A stretch of 64,000 bases of DNA from Desulfarculales bacterium UBA702 (GCA_002298165.1 DBMI01000048.1:1-64000), one strand, 5' to 3'. Shown: positions 1 through 9,150, counted from the stretch's first letter. The notes: generated from the letters alone by a model not told the origin. Translations and numbers: made by a program.

Positions 1-24
1 GGGGCAGGCTGAAAAGCCTGCCCC
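1..24. repeat. Palindromic repeat, GGGGCAGGCT family, copy 1
   Basis: Perfect inverted repeat: arms GGGGCAGGCT and AGCCTGCCCC with the 4-nt loop GAAA. The same stem recurs at 18541-18562 and 37685-37706, and in degenerate form at 18504-18525. It lies just downstream of the glutamate synthase-like gene (minus strand) but has no T-run, so it is better read as a dispersed palindrome than as an intrinsic terminator. Confidence 0.8.
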
Positions 25-64
25 GCATCGGTTTCACGTCAATTGATCAAATATCGATACATCA

Positions 65-1717
65 CTATCTGGCGCGGACTATGCTCGCTATAACCGGCTT
101 TTCTTCCGAGCGCCCGTTCAGGCCGTAGCCGTTAAGGATTGCTTCGGCTTCAGCCCTGTAGGCATCCATCACGTAAGGTATTTTGGTTACCCTGGTGCAC
201 TCGTCGGTAAGCGACATGAGATCCGAGCGGGAGATGGCGCCTACGCTGAAACGGCGTGCGCCTGCCATGATTTGCTGCAGTCCCACCTTGAGCTTATCCG
301 CATAGCTGTAGATGCCAAGAGCGCCAAGAGGCAGTTCCGCCGCGCTTCCATTTCCCAGCATCGATTTTACGGCTTCATAGTTTATGAAAATCTCTTCGAT
401 TGATGAGCCGTACTGGCTTACGGTTTTGGGCAGGTCTTTTTTCGACATCCAATCGGCTATATTCTTGCCCACCATACCGGGGATCATAAGCGCTCTTCCC
501 ATGCAGATCGCTTTAACGAATGGAGCGCCTAGGGCAAGGGCCTTGAATATGCCGTCCTCGCTTGAAAATCCGCCGGCAAACGCGATGTCCGGAGCCCTTT
601 CGCCGCGTTCGGCCAACTTAGCGCAGAACTCCTGGGCGGCCGAGTGCAGGTAGATGCTCGGAACTCCCCATTCCTCCATCATCCTCCACGGGCTCATGCC
701 GGTTCCGCCGGGAGCGCCGTCGATGGTAAGGAGGTCGATCTTTGCCATCGAACCCCATTTAATTGCCATTGCCAGTTCACGAAGGCTGTAGGCGCCGGTC
801 TTGAGGGTTACCCTCTTGAAACCTATCTTTCTGAGGCGCTCGACTTCTGCCATGAACCCATCTTCGCTGACAAATCCGAGCCTGCTGTGGCGCTCGAATT
901 CCTTTATCGCTCCGTCCCTGTAGGCGGCCTGGATGACGGGGTCCGAAGGATCGGGGGTGACAATGTAGCCGCGCCTCTGAAGCTCAACGGCGCGCTCGAT
1001 GCTGTTTACCTTGATCTCCCCGCCTATGCACTTGGCTCCCTGCCCCCATTTGAGTTCGATTGTCTCGAGGCCGTGCCTCTCGATCACGTATTCGGCAACC
1101 CCAAGCCTCGTATCCTCGACATTCATCTGGACCAGCAGTTCGCCGTAGCCCGTATGGTAGCGCCTGTAGATGTCGATCCTGCGGTCCATCTCGGGGGATT
1201 TGCGGATCTTGTTGTTCCTGTCGAGTTCGAGCCCCGGGTCTATTCCGCAAACATTTTCACCGCAGACCAGGGTAACCCCGCTTATTGCCGCACCGACCGC
1301 GAAATGCTCCCAGTTCTTGCGGGCTATCTCGGTCGAGCCAAGTGCGCCGGTAAACATGGGAGCGCGCATCTTGACTTTTATGTCCCAGCCATATTCGGTT
1401 TCCGTGCTAACCGAGGGGAAGATCGCCGTGTCCGGTCCTGCTTCCACGCCGTCCGGCAGGCCCGATCCGCCCATTGCGTAGCCCTGGATATTCAAGTGAG
1501 AATAATCTACCGGATAGTTCTTGTCTCCTCCGGCCGTTATTTCTCCGAAAGGCCCGGGATAGATTACCTCACGGCCCCTGAAGGTCGCCCGGAAGACTTC
1601 GCAGTTTCCGCGGCAGCCGTCAATGCATCGGGAGCAAAGTCCGCTCGTCGGGACGACGGATTTCGAGCGGTTGAAGGTCAGGGTGGCATCATTTGAATTA
1701 GGGGTGGATAGATTCAT
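65..1717 (-). CDS. FMN-binding glutamate synthase family protein (stand-alone GltB-like domain)
   Basis: A 550-residue protein matching the FMN/2-oxoglutarate-binding barrel of glutamate synthase, including the typical segment TIDGAPGGTGMSP near residues 332-344. The family transfers ammonia to 2-oxoglutarate with electrons from a partner. The glutamine amidotransferase domain of full GltB is absent, so ammonia would have to come from elsewhere or the substrate differs. The N-terminus has a compact cysteine cluster (C28, C31, C35, C39) that may bind iron-sulfur. The usual 3Fe-4S signature C-x-x-N-x-C-P after the barrel is not visible; that stretch reads AICMGRALMIPG instead. The ATG at 1717 follows AGGAG at good spacing. 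No electron-donor subunit is adjacent. The family call is firm; the reaction is inferred. Confidence 0.85.
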   Translation of the reverse strand: MNLSTPNSNDATLTFNRSKSVVPTSGLCSRCIDGCRGNCEVFRATFRGREVIYPGPFGEITAGGDKNYPVDYSHLNIQGYAMGGSGLPDGVEAGPDTAIFPSVSTETEYGWDIKVKMRAPMFTGALGSTEIARKNWEHFAVGAAISGVTLVCGENVCGIDPGLELDRNNKIRKSPEMDRRIDIYRRYHTGYGELLVQMNVEDTRLGVAEYVIERHGLETIELKWGQGAKCIGGEIKVNSIERAVELQRRGYIVTPDPSDPVIQAAYRDGAIKEFERHSRLGFVSEDGFMAEVERLRKIGFKRVTLKTGAYSLRELAMAIKWGSMAKIDLLTIDGAPGGTGMSPWRMMEEWGVPSIYLHSAAQEFCAKLAERGERAPDIAFAGGFSSEDGIFKALALGAPFVKAICMGRALMIPGMVGKNIADWMSKKDLPKTVSQYGSSIEEIFINYEAVKSMLGNGSAAELPLGALGIYSYADKLKVGLQQIMAGARRFSVGAISRSDLMSLTDECTRVTKIPYVMDAYRAEAEAILNGYGLNGRSEEKPVIASIVRAR

Positions 1718-2206
1718 GGTACTGCTCCTGGAATTTTGGGTTTAGACTTTGCAGCTTTTTGCTTCGTTTCGGGAACGGAAGCGTTCCCTGAAAGATGGCT
1801 TTCGGCCTTGTGAGGGGATTTTTGACGGGACCGTACGCTTCGATTTTTAAATTCGATCTGAGCGGCCTCTGCAGTAAAAGCCCCTACGATTGCGTTAGTG
1901 TTACTGCCAGATTCACTATCTCTATAAGTGAAGCACTAATTAATTACAATGTGTTTTTAGCAGGTTTGGAAAGGAAAATGCTGAATTAATAAGTTGTACT
2001 TTATCCATCCAGCATTAATTAGCAATACTTTCTATAAACCGCCCCAAACTGATACTTGATCGCCTCACTCGCCGGAATTAGATTCTCATTAAATGTTTTT
2101 GCCGGCACCAAACCGCGGCTACATGGCTCGAGATCGGCCGGCTTGACTTTTCCGCCCTCAATCCTCACCCAGATATGAATCAGGCTAAGCTCTCAAGGAG
2201 AAAGCA
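1718..2206. other. Intergenic region with a hairpin and a coding-like remnant
   Basis: Divergent promoter region between the glutamate synthase-like gene (minus) and the sorbosone-dehydrogenase-like gene (plus). It holds a small dyad at 1771-1788 (GGGAACG, 4-nt loop, CGTTCCC) and a stop-bounded coding-like stretch on the minus strand at 2019-2177, listed separately. A 64-codon open frame on the plus strand at 1795-1989 does not look like a gene. No promoter could be assigned with confidence. Confidence 0.5.
2019..2177 (-). pseudogene. Unidentified coding-like remnant without a start codon
   Basis: Read on the minus strand from 2177, this 53-codon stretch ends with TAA at 2019-2021 and reads like real protein: HIWVRIEGGKVKPADLEPCS near the start and NLIPASEAIKYQFGAVYRKY near the end. 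A TGA closes the frame shortly upstream and no ATG is available; an internal GTG is the only possible start. Composition and third-position bias resemble coding sequence more than spacer. I do not recognise the family. It could be the 3' tail of a gene whose 5' part was deleted, or a chance frame. Confidence 0.3.
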
Positions 2207-3682
2207 ATGAGATGGAACCGGGCAAAGATTTGGGTTCTGATCTCGCTCGTGATTGCCTTTCCCGCCTGCTACCAGGTAAGTGGATACAGGACCGTGGGGC
2301 CGATTGGACCTGTCAGCCCTATTCGCTTTGTCAATCCGGGGGACATTGTTCTTCCCGAAGGCTACCTGATAGAAGCCGTGGCTCGGGGACTTACCTGCCC
2401 GACGGGAGTTGCCTTCGATGACTCGGGGGAAATCTATATAACAGAGGCCGGCTACTCCATAGGTGAGATGTCGGCTGCTCCTCGCCTTCTACACGTTTCC
2501 GGGACGGGTGAAGTCACCGAGGTTGCCTCCGGGGCCGAAAACGGCCCCTGGACCGGAGTGATATTCCATAATGGCTTCTTCTATGTAGCAGAGGGTGGTC
2601 AGCTCGGTGGAGGCCGCATACTCCGGATCGATAGAAATGGAGTCGTGACGCCTCTAATAGATGAGCTTCCCAGCCGGGGGGACTATCATACAAATGGTCC
2701 GGTGGCCGGACCGGACGGGTACATATATTTCACGATCGGGACCTACACCAATTCGGGGATTGTTGGTGAAGATAATTATAAATCCGGCTGGCTGGGCAAA
2801 TTCCCGGAGTTGCACGACATTCCCTGCCAGGATGTGGTTCTTGCCGGAGAGAACTACACGACGGAAAACTTCCTTGCACCGGGAGCCCGTGGGGAAGTTG
2901 AAACCGGTGCCTTCTCACCATTTGGCGTAAGGACAACAAAAAGGCAGGCGGTTGACGGCCGGATACCATGCAGCGGGTCGGTTTTGAGGATCGGGCCTGA
3001 TGGAGGGAAGGCCGAACTCGTTGCCTGGGGTTTCAGGAATCCTTTCGGAATGGCGTTTTCGCCCCATGGGCAGTTGTTCGTTACGGAGAACCAGTTCGAG
3101 ATGCGGGGCAGTCGTCCCGTGTTCGGAGCCGGTGACCTGTTATGGGAAATCGAGCCGGGGAGGTGGTACGGTTGGCCGGATTTCCATGGAACAAACCCGG
3201 TGGACGTGGGTGAGCGGTATAGGCCTCCGGGAAAAGGAACTCCAAGGAGCTTACTGGCTGAATATCCCTCTCGCCTCCCGCCACGCCCGGCCGCGATCTT
3301 CGCTGTCCATTCCTCGACCGCCGGCTTCGATTTTTCGCGAAACCCCGATTTCGGCCATGTCGGACAGGCCTTCGTCGCGGCCTTTGGTAATACCCCCACT
3401 GCGGGAAAGGTCCTTGCTCCCGTTGGGTACAAGATTTTCAGGGTTAATGTACAAACCGGCGTGACGCATGATTTTGCCGTTAACAGGGGAAAGACGAACG
3501 GGCCGGCTTCCTGGCTGTCAACAGGTGGGCTGGAGCGTCCCTTGGCGGCAAGATTTGATCCGAGTGGAGCCGCGCTTTATGTCGTGGATTTCGGAGTCCT
3601 AAAATACGGCAGACTTGGAGCGGTTCCACAGCATGGAAGCGGCGTTCTGTGGCGCATAACCCGAAAACCTGTCTTGCAATAA
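2207..3682 (+). CDS. PQQ-type sugar (glucose/sorbosone) dehydrogenase-like beta-propeller protein, exported
   Basis: A 491-residue protein with an N-terminal hydrophobic signal (residues 6-20) and a Cys at 21 that could be a lipidation site, though FPAC is a poor lipobox. The body is a six-bladed propeller of the soluble glucose/sorbosone dehydrogenase type: opening PEGYLIEAVARGLTCPTGVA, the segment AWGFRNPFGMAFSPHGQLFV and a closing blade ending in ALYVVDFG. Such proteins oxidise sugars or aldehydes with PQQ in the periplasm, but related propellers lack PQQ, so the substrate is unknown. A single c-type cytochrome gene follows 91 bp downstream on the same strand and is a natural electron acceptor. 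The ATG at 2207 is preceded by AAGGAGAAAGCA. Confidence 0.8.
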   Translation: MRWNRAKIWVLISLVIAFPACYQVSGYRTVGPIGPVSPIRFVNPGDIVLPEGYLIEAVARGLTCPTGVAFDDSGEIYITEAGYSIGEMSAAPRLLHVSGTGEVTEVASGAENGPWTGVIFHNGFFYVAEGGQLGGGRILRIDRNGVVTPLIDELPSRGDYHTNGPVAGPDGYIYFTIGTYTNSGIVGEDNYKSGWLGKFPELHDIPCQDVVLAGENYTTENFLAPGARGEVETGAFSPFGVRTTKRQAVDGRIPCSGSVLRIGPDGGKAELVAWGFRNPFGMAFSPHGQLFVTENQFEMRGSRPVFGAGDLLWEIEPGRWYGWPDFHGTNPVDVGERYRPPGKGTPRSLLAEYPSRLPPRPAAIFAVHSSTAGFDFSRNPDFGHVGQAFVAAFGNTPTAGKVLAPVGYKIFRVNVQTGVTHDFAVNRGKTNGPASWLSTGGLERPLAARFDPSGAALYVVDFGVLKYGRLGAVPQHGSGVLWRITRKPVLQ

Positions 3683-3773
3683 TACCGGTCGGCACTCGCT
3701 GATATTGCTGATGTCAGTTCATGCAGAACTTTGGGGGAAAATGTGCTCCATATGCCGTTTGCAAGGAGTCAAA

Positions 3774-4118
3774 ATGAAGCCGAATCTCACGCTTCTTACG
3801 CTTGCATGCATACTTGTATTTCAGTTTGGGTGCGGAGCGGCAAGGAAAAGCGAGCCAATCTCCGGTTCATTGAAAATAGAATCCCAGGAAGCATCATTGG
3901 GTGAAGAGCTCTTTATGCGGCACTGCAATCAATGCCACCCCGGGGGAGAAGCCGGGCTCGCCCCTTCCCTCAACGATAAACCCGCACCGGGCTTTGCAAT
4001 AAAATTCCAGGTGAGGAATGGGATAGGAGCTATGCCGGTATTCTCGGAAAATCAGGTAAGCGGGGGAGAACTCGATGCTATAGTTTCCTACCTGGTGTTT
4101 CTGCGGGATCATAAATAA
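3774..4118 (+). CDS. Small monoheme c-type cytochrome lipoprotein
   Basis: The chosen ATG at 3774 has AAGGAGT seven bases upstream and gives 114 residues; an upstream TTG frame from 3705 is less likely. The product begins with a lipoprotein signal ending FQFGC. One heme-binding motif CNQCH follows, then a candidate axial methionine in AMPVF near the C-terminal part and a last helix DAIVSYLVFL. This is the class I cytochrome c plan. Its position right after a propeller dehydrogenase suggests it takes electrons from that enzyme at the periplasmic face of a membrane. That pairing is inferred from order only. Confidence 0.85.
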   Translation: MKPNLTLLTLACILVFQFGCGAARKSEPISGSLKIESQEASLGEELFMRHCNQCHPGGEAGLAPSLNDKPAPGFAIKFQVRNGIGAMPVFSENQVSGGELDAIVSYLVFLRDHK

Positions 4119-4141
4119 AAATTCTGAATGGACCTAATTCC

Positions 4142-6724
4142 TCAATCCCACTCGGCTGTACCGTCCAGGCAAAACCTAAGTGCCTTTTTTATCTCGTCGA
4201 TTTGTTCGGAATCGGTCACTTTTTGGCGCTTTTCGGTCCTCACGTAGAAAACGTCCGCGACCTGATCGTTTTTGGTAGAAATCTTTGCGACGTAGATCCG
4301 GATCTGCAGTTCGTGAAGTGTCCTGCTGATTGTATAAAGAAGTCCTATGCGGTCCAGGGTATAGACTTCAAGGATAGTGTATACCCCCGAGGAATCGTTA
4401 TCTATAACAATCTGGCTCGAATGTGACCTGAGAGCCCTGCGCGGCCGGGCCCCGCGCCCGGAGTGTGCCGCAATCCGGTAATCGAGCGCCAGCTTTCCCT
4501 TGAGAAGTCGGTCCATATCCTTTCGCACCGAGTTCCAATCCATTGCCTCACCGAGCTTTTCGGGAAGGCGGCACTGGAAGATGAGCAGGGCAATCTCATC
4601 GTTCATCGTGAAGACCTGTGCACTCATGATATTGAGGCTGTGAAGCGTGAGAAGCCCGGCCGATCTCGCGAGCAGGCCGGGTTTGTCCCAGCTCATTATG
4701 ATAATTTCCGCGTAGTCCCTGTTTGAGTCCACCTCCCAGATAAACTGTTCGCCCGATTCGCGAAGCCGCCGCATCAGGTTCAAGTGGCGAACTATTTCCT
4801 CGGGTGAGAGGGAAATGAGATACCTCGGTGCGAGCCCTGAGAAGTAGGATTCAAGCTCTTCGGGCGCCATAATATCTACGACCCGCTCCTCGACCCGACT
4901 CCTTACCCCGGCAATTCTTTCGGCAAGGATCAACGAACTTGGTTCGCCCTTTTCGAGCATGTTCAAGATGCTGTGATAGAGCGGCATAACGGGAGTGTCG
5001 CGCCATTTTTCACGCCCCTGAGGTCCGGTCGCCATCAAGTCTGCAAATGTGAGCATGACCAGCAGGTCGAGAAAGTCCCGTTTGCCGATTGCGGCTGCGC
5101 AGTTTGCGACCATGTCGTGATCGGCGAGATCGCGCATTGAGGCGCTATCGGCCAAAAGCAGATGTTGGGAGACGAGGAACTGCAAGGTCTCGGCTTCAAG
5201 GGGTGTGAGGCCGAGCCGCTTGGAAACAGCGGGCATCATTTCACCGCCTCTTAAGGCATGCTTGCTGCCGGAGCTTTTCCCGAGGTCGTGCAAAAGGCCC
5301 GAGAGCAGCAAAAGGGCAGGATCGGTGAGCGTCGAGCCAATTCGAGTAAGTTCGGGCTCACGGCTGGAATATTGGCCTGCGAGTAGTTTTTTCAGCTCGG
5401 AGCAGGTCCGCAGGTGATGCTCATGGACGGGGTAGAGGTGGAAGGAATCATGCTGGACGAGCGCATGCACAGGAGCCAATTCCGGAATAATCGCGGTGAG
5501 CAGCCCACTATCGTAAAATCGCCTGATGATGGGAATATCGGGTGAATCGGCCTTCAGGAACTCGAATAACTCGTGTTTTACAGCGATGTCACCCGATGCG
5601 GCGTCAAGCACGTTCCTGTTGTGCAAGATCCACTGCCGCGTAACATTGGCCAGTCCAAGGCCATGCTCCGCCGCAACAGCGAAAAGGTGCACGAGGTACC
5701 CGGCAGTTGCCGGATAGCGTTCGGTGTGGATGTGGATCTTTCCCGATTTTTCGGAGATGCCCTCTTCGATATCCGTGCTCTCATCCTGTCGTGACCTGCA
5801 CATCTCGATCAGCTTTTCCCAGAATTCCCGTGATATCCCGGATACCGAATGAAAGAGCTGGTAAACGTGTTGCATGAATATCTCGACCGGTAGAAAACCC
5901 GACTTTTCTAGATAGCCGAGCCTTCCCGCCAGGGCCTCCTGGTCACGGAAAAGCAGTGCGCTCCCACCGCGTCCGGATTCGGCCCGCAGCAGTGTAAGGT
6001 AGCGGCTGAAAGATTTTTCGGCCTGGAGCAGGTAATCTACATCCTGGCGAGTGAGGTATCCCCTGAAGATAGCATCCTCAAGATTTCTGATATTTGCGGA
6101 GATCCGGCATCCGGCCCGAATTGCGCTGATATCGGCCAAGCCGCCGGGGTGCTGCTCGATGTCCGGTTCAAGCCAGCCCTGGTCTGTCTCGAGTACTTTT
6201 TCCCGAGATCTCACCCCATCGTGGATGGAGTGGAGCAGCGGAGCGCCATGCCCTTCCACGTAGTCTTCGACGGATTTGTCAAGTTGTTCGGCTAGTGCGC
6301 GGTTTCCGGAAATGTAGCGCAGATCCAGGAGGTCCAAAAGGAGGACCGGGTCCTTTTCCAGCATCTCGGATAGCTGTTGAATCGTGCCCTGCACGGCCTC
6401 GATATTCCAGCCGGCATCACAAAGAGGGGAAGTAATCTCATCGAGCCATTTATCATCAAGGGATGAATCTTCGGAATGAATGCACAGAATCGGAACAGAC
6501 TGCATAGGCCCTGAGATACCACGTCCGAATGCACCCAGGGCAGCTATCGCCCCGCCGGCCCGGAAGATTTCCGATTTGCCGACAAGACGGTTTGCGAGCC
6601 TGTTATAGAGTGAGATTATGCCGATTTCGAGCAGGCTGGTGTTGCGTTCCACAGCCTGCTCGCCGCATTCCTCGAGGATAATCTCGCGCTGTTTTCTAAG
6701 TGATTCGGAGATATTTTGAACCAT
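4142..6724 (-). CDS. GlnD-like PII uridylyltransferase/uridylyl-removing protein with degenerate transferase site
   Basis: The layout is GlnD: N-terminal nucleotidyltransferase-like region, helical domain with HPGGLADI, HD domain, and two C-terminal ACT domains (near residues 665-720 and 780-840). GlnD uridylylates and deuridylylates PII according to glutamine. The HD domain is intact: H436 in VHEHHL and H479-D480 in LLHDLGK. The transferase loop is not. GAFGRG (64-69) aligns with the family GGYGRG, but the two metal-binding aspartates expected next are Ser76 and Pro78. The protein therefore probably removes UMP or only senses ligands. The ATG at 6724 was chosen because GGAG lies six bases upstream; a TTG at 6790 would add 22 residues. 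No PII gene is present in the window; GlnE lies 13 kb away. Confidence 0.85.
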   Translation of the reverse strand: MVQNISESLRKQREIILEECGEQAVERNTSLLEIGIISLYNRLANRLVGKSEIFRAGGAIAALGAFGRGISGPMQSVPILCIHSEDSSLDDKWLDEITSPLCDAGWNIEAVQGTIQQLSEMLEKDPVLLLDLLDLRYISGNRALAEQLDKSVEDYVEGHGAPLLHSIHDGVRSREKVLETDQGWLEPDIEQHPGGLADISAIRAGCRISANIRNLEDAIFRGYLTRQDVDYLLQAEKSFSRYLTLLRAESGRGGSALLFRDQEALAGRLGYLEKSGFLPVEIFMQHVYQLFHSVSGISREFWEKLIEMCRSRQDESTDIEEGISEKSGKIHIHTERYPATAGYLVHLFAVAAEHGLGLANVTRQWILHNRNVLDAASGDIAVKHELFEFLKADSPDIPIIRRFYDSGLLTAIIPELAPVHALVQHDSFHLYPVHEHHLRTCSELKKLLAGQYSSREPELTRIGSTLTDPALLLLSGLLHDLGKSSGSKHALRGGEMMPAVSKRLGLTPLEAETLQFLVSQHLLLADSASMRDLADHDMVANCAAAIGKRDFLDLLVMLTFADLMATGPQGREKWRDTPVMPLYHSILNMLEKGEPSSLILAERIAGVRSRVEERVVDIMAPEELESYFSGLAPRYLISLSPEEIVRHLNLMRRLRESGEQFIWEVDSNRDYAEIIIMSWDKPGLLARSAGLLTLHSLNIMSAQVFTMNDEIALLIFQCRLPEKLGEAMDWNSVRKDMDRLLKGKLALDYRIAAHSGRGARPRRALRSHSSQIVIDNDSSGVYTILEVYTLDRIGLLYTISRTLHELQIRIYVAKISTKNDQVADVFYVRTEKRQKVTDSEQIDEIKKALRFCLDGTAEWD

Positions 6725-6802
6725 ATTCTGCTCCAGAACCGGAGAATCCAGGAACGTTGAAGAACAACGATTTGTCGGTTCCTTGTCCAAGCCCTTAATC
6801 CA

Positions 6803-7234
6803 TTACGTCGATCTATTTATCCGATTATGCTCGACTTTAATGCACTTGTCCATCACCACCCGCAGGCCGGCCTTTCGCGCGCGCGCGGCAGCCTCTTCAT
6901 CGACCAGGTCCAGCTGCATCCATATAGCACCGGCATTAATCTCGATTGCCTCATCGACAATGGCCGGAATTGCATCCAGGTTCCTAAATATATCAACCAC
7001 GTCCACATGTTCCGGAATTGCTTTAAGATCCGGGTAGCACTTTTGACCGAGCACTTCCTCATATTTCGGATTTACCGGGATTATACGGTAGCCCTTCTCC
7101 ATCATGTACCTGGAAACACGGTTGCTGGCGCTCTCCTCCTTTGTGGATAGCCCCACCACCGCGATCGTCCTGCCTTCGAGAATGGCCGACATCTCCTCAT
7201 CCTGGTTCTCACCAGCTGCATGGCCTTCCGCCAT
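6803..7234 (-). CDS. CoA-binding domain protein (YccU-like Rossmann fold)
   Basis: A 143-residue protein of the small stand-alone CoA-binding family, related to the CoA-binding domain of succinyl-CoA synthetase alpha. Recognisable parts are TIAVVGLSTKEESASNRVSR (nucleotide loop), RIIPVNPKYEEVLGQKCYP, and AIWMQLDLVDEEAAARA followed by VVMDKCIKVEH, where the last Cys and His are conserved in the family. The role is unknown in most species. The ATG at 7234 has AGGAGG six bases upstream. It ends about 80 bp before the start of the GlnD-like gene on the same strand, so the two may be co-transcribed. Confidence 0.88.
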   Translation of the reverse strand: MAEGHAAGENQDEEMSAILEGRTIAVVGLSTKEESASNRVSRYMMEKGYRIIPVNPKYEEVLGQKCYPDLKAIPEHVDVVDIFRNLDAIPAIVDEAIEINAGAIWMQLDLVDEEAAARARKAGLRVVMDKCIKVEHNRINRST

Positions 7235-7465
7235 GATTTCCTCCTCTATTGACCTTTATGGAGTCGTTGGAAACTTATCGTTTATCGGAAGATAGCCAAG
7301 GGACGGCGACCGGTCAAGCAACTGAAGGTAGTTATGCCGAGGCTGCTTTTCAGGTGTCTGTGAATTTATCTCCTGATCTGGTGCCTCAATTTGTTTGACA
7401 CTATCGGAACCAAAAGGATACTACACATCGACACCCTGTCTTTACCCCCTTTCGGGAGCAAAATA

Positions 7466-9067
7466 ATGGAGATTTCCACGATCATTTTTATTTTGGCGAT
7501 CCTGGCAGCCATGGTGGCAGGTGCCGCGCTGGTATTTCTTTTGGCGGTGCCGGCGATAAGGCGCGCCGGCGAACGCGAAAGAGCCGAACTGGAGCGCCAG
7601 ATATCCACACTCGTCGAACGCCTCTCCGCCCGCGAGGACCAGATAAGGGGACTCGAGGAGGCATGCTGCAAGGCAGGCACCGAGCTCTCTTTTCTTAATG
7701 AAAAGTTTTTTGTTGAATCTGAAAGAAGGGCTGCAGCTGAGGAGAAAAATTCCCGGATACCGGAACTCGATTCTGTGCTGAAGGAGCGAGATGTTGAAAT
7801 TCATGGCCTTCGCGAGCGGAATTCCGCACTTCTTTCCAGGCTCTCGGAACTGGAAACCCGGCTTAGCGAGGAACAAAAGCTCGCGGCGGAAAAACTGTCT
7901 CTGCTAAATGAAGCCCAAACACGGCTCTCGGATGCTTTCAAGGCGCTTTCGGCCGAGGCCCTGAAAAGTAACAGCCAGTCCTTTCTCGATCTTGCCAAAA
8001 CTACTCTTGAGCGATTCCAGGATGGAGCGAAAACCGATCTGGAATCCCGCCAGAAAGCCATCGGCGATCTGGTAAAGCCACTAAGGGACTCGCTGGATAA
8101 AGTTGACGAAAAGATCAACCTGATTGAGAAGGCACGAACGACGGCGTACGTCAGCCTTACCGAGCAATTAAAAAACATTACACAGACCCAGGATCGCTTG
8201 AACAGCGAAACAACCAACCTTGTCCAGGCGCTCCGGGCACCGACTGTTCGAGGTCGATGGGGCGAGATACAGTTAAAGCGCGTGGTGGAAATCGCCGGGA
8301 TGGTCGAATATTGCGATTTTTCACAGCAGGAAAGCGCCTGCGGGGATTCCGGGCGCCTCAGGCCGGACATGATCATAAAGCTGCCCAACTCGAAGAACGT
8401 CGTCGTAGATTCGAAAGCTCCGCTTCAGGCCTACCTCGAAGCACTCGAAGCCAAAACAGAGGAGTTGCGGGTCGAAAAGCTGCGCGAGCATGCACGCCAG
8501 ATTCGTGTACACCTTGTCCAACTGGGCTCAAAAGCTTACTGGGACCAGTTCAGGCCGGCACCTGAATTCGCCGTGCTCTTTCTGCCCGGTGAAACCTTCT
8601 TCAGTGCGGCCCTGGAGCAGGACCCCTCGCTTATCGAGTTTGGGGTCGAGCGAAGAGTGATACTTGCCACACCCACCACCCTGATCGCCCTGCTTCGTGC
8701 GGTCGCCTACGGTTGGAAACAGGAGCTTATCGCGGAAAATGCGACGGCAATAAGCGAGCTTGGAAAAACGCTCTACGAAAGAATTCGAGTGCTTGCAGGC
8801 CATTTTTCGGACCTCTGCAAAGGGCTTAACCGTGCGGTTGAATCCTACAATAAGGCTGCCGGAACACTTGAAAGCAGAGTCCTGGTAACGGCTCGAAAAT
8901 TCAAAGAATACGGCGCATCAGGCGGAGCAGACCTGGAACTGGTGGAACCTATCGAGAAAGTAACCCGCGAACTGAGCGCCTCCGAGTTGATTCAGACCAT
9001 CGTTCCCGAAGATGAGCCAGATGAAGCCGAAGCCGATATGGTATCATCACTTGCTGGAAAGGTCTGA
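7466..9067 (+). CDS. rmuC: RmuC family DNA recombination protein
   Basis: A 533-residue protein: a single N-terminal membrane helix (about residues 5-28), a long coiled coil to about residue 210, then the RmuC domain with VRGRWGEIQLKRVVEIAGM, RPDMIIKLPNSKNVVVDSKAPL and FAVLFLPGETFFSAAL. RmuC proteins are linked to limiting DNA inversions and rearrangements and have a nuclease-like core. The ATG at 7466 was chosen over an in-frame start at 7391 because GGGAG lies seven bases before it and it places the membrane helix at the terminus. It stands alone, convergent with the HdeD-like gene downstream. Confidence 0.92.
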   Translation: MEISTIIFILAILAAMVAGAALVFLLAVPAIRRAGERERAELERQISTLVERLSAREDQIRGLEEACCKAGTELSFLNEKFFVESERRAAAEEKNSRIPELDSVLKERDVEIHGLRERNSALLSRLSELETRLSEEQKLAAEKLSLLNEAQTRLSDAFKALSAEALKSNSQSFLDLAKTTLERFQDGAKTDLESRQKAIGDLVKPLRDSLDKVDEKINLIEKARTTAYVSLTEQLKNITQTQDRLNSETTNLVQALRAPTVRGRWGEIQLKRVVEIAGMVEYCDFSQQESACGDSGRLRPDMIIKLPNSKNVVVDSKAPLQAYLEALEAKTEELRVEKLREHARQIRVHLVQLGSKAYWDQFRPAPEFAVLFLPGETFFSAALEQDPSLIEFGVERRVILATPTTLIALLRAVAYGWKQELIAENATAISELGKTLYERIRVLAGHFSDLCKGLNRAVESYNKAAGTLESRVLVTARKFKEYGASGGADLELVEPIEKVTRELSASELIQTIVPEDEPDEAEADMVSSLAGKV

Positions 9068-9150
9068 TAGGGCAATTCGGCGGAATGGCGCAGAAAATGC
9101 GGACCCTCCAGCCCTGCCCGCCTACACTTGGCAAACATCCCCAATCAATT

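Noticed and set aside
644..1696. 350-codon open frame opposite the glutamate synthase-like gene
   Set aside because: Antisense shadow of a well-supported gene.
1795..1989. 64-codon open frame on the plus strand upstream of the propeller gene
   Set aside because: No ribosome site, no recognisable product, and codon usage unlike neighbours.
3705..3773. N-terminal extension of the cytochrome from a TTG start
   Set aside because: The ATG at 3774 has a strong ribosome site and begins a clear lipoprotein signal.
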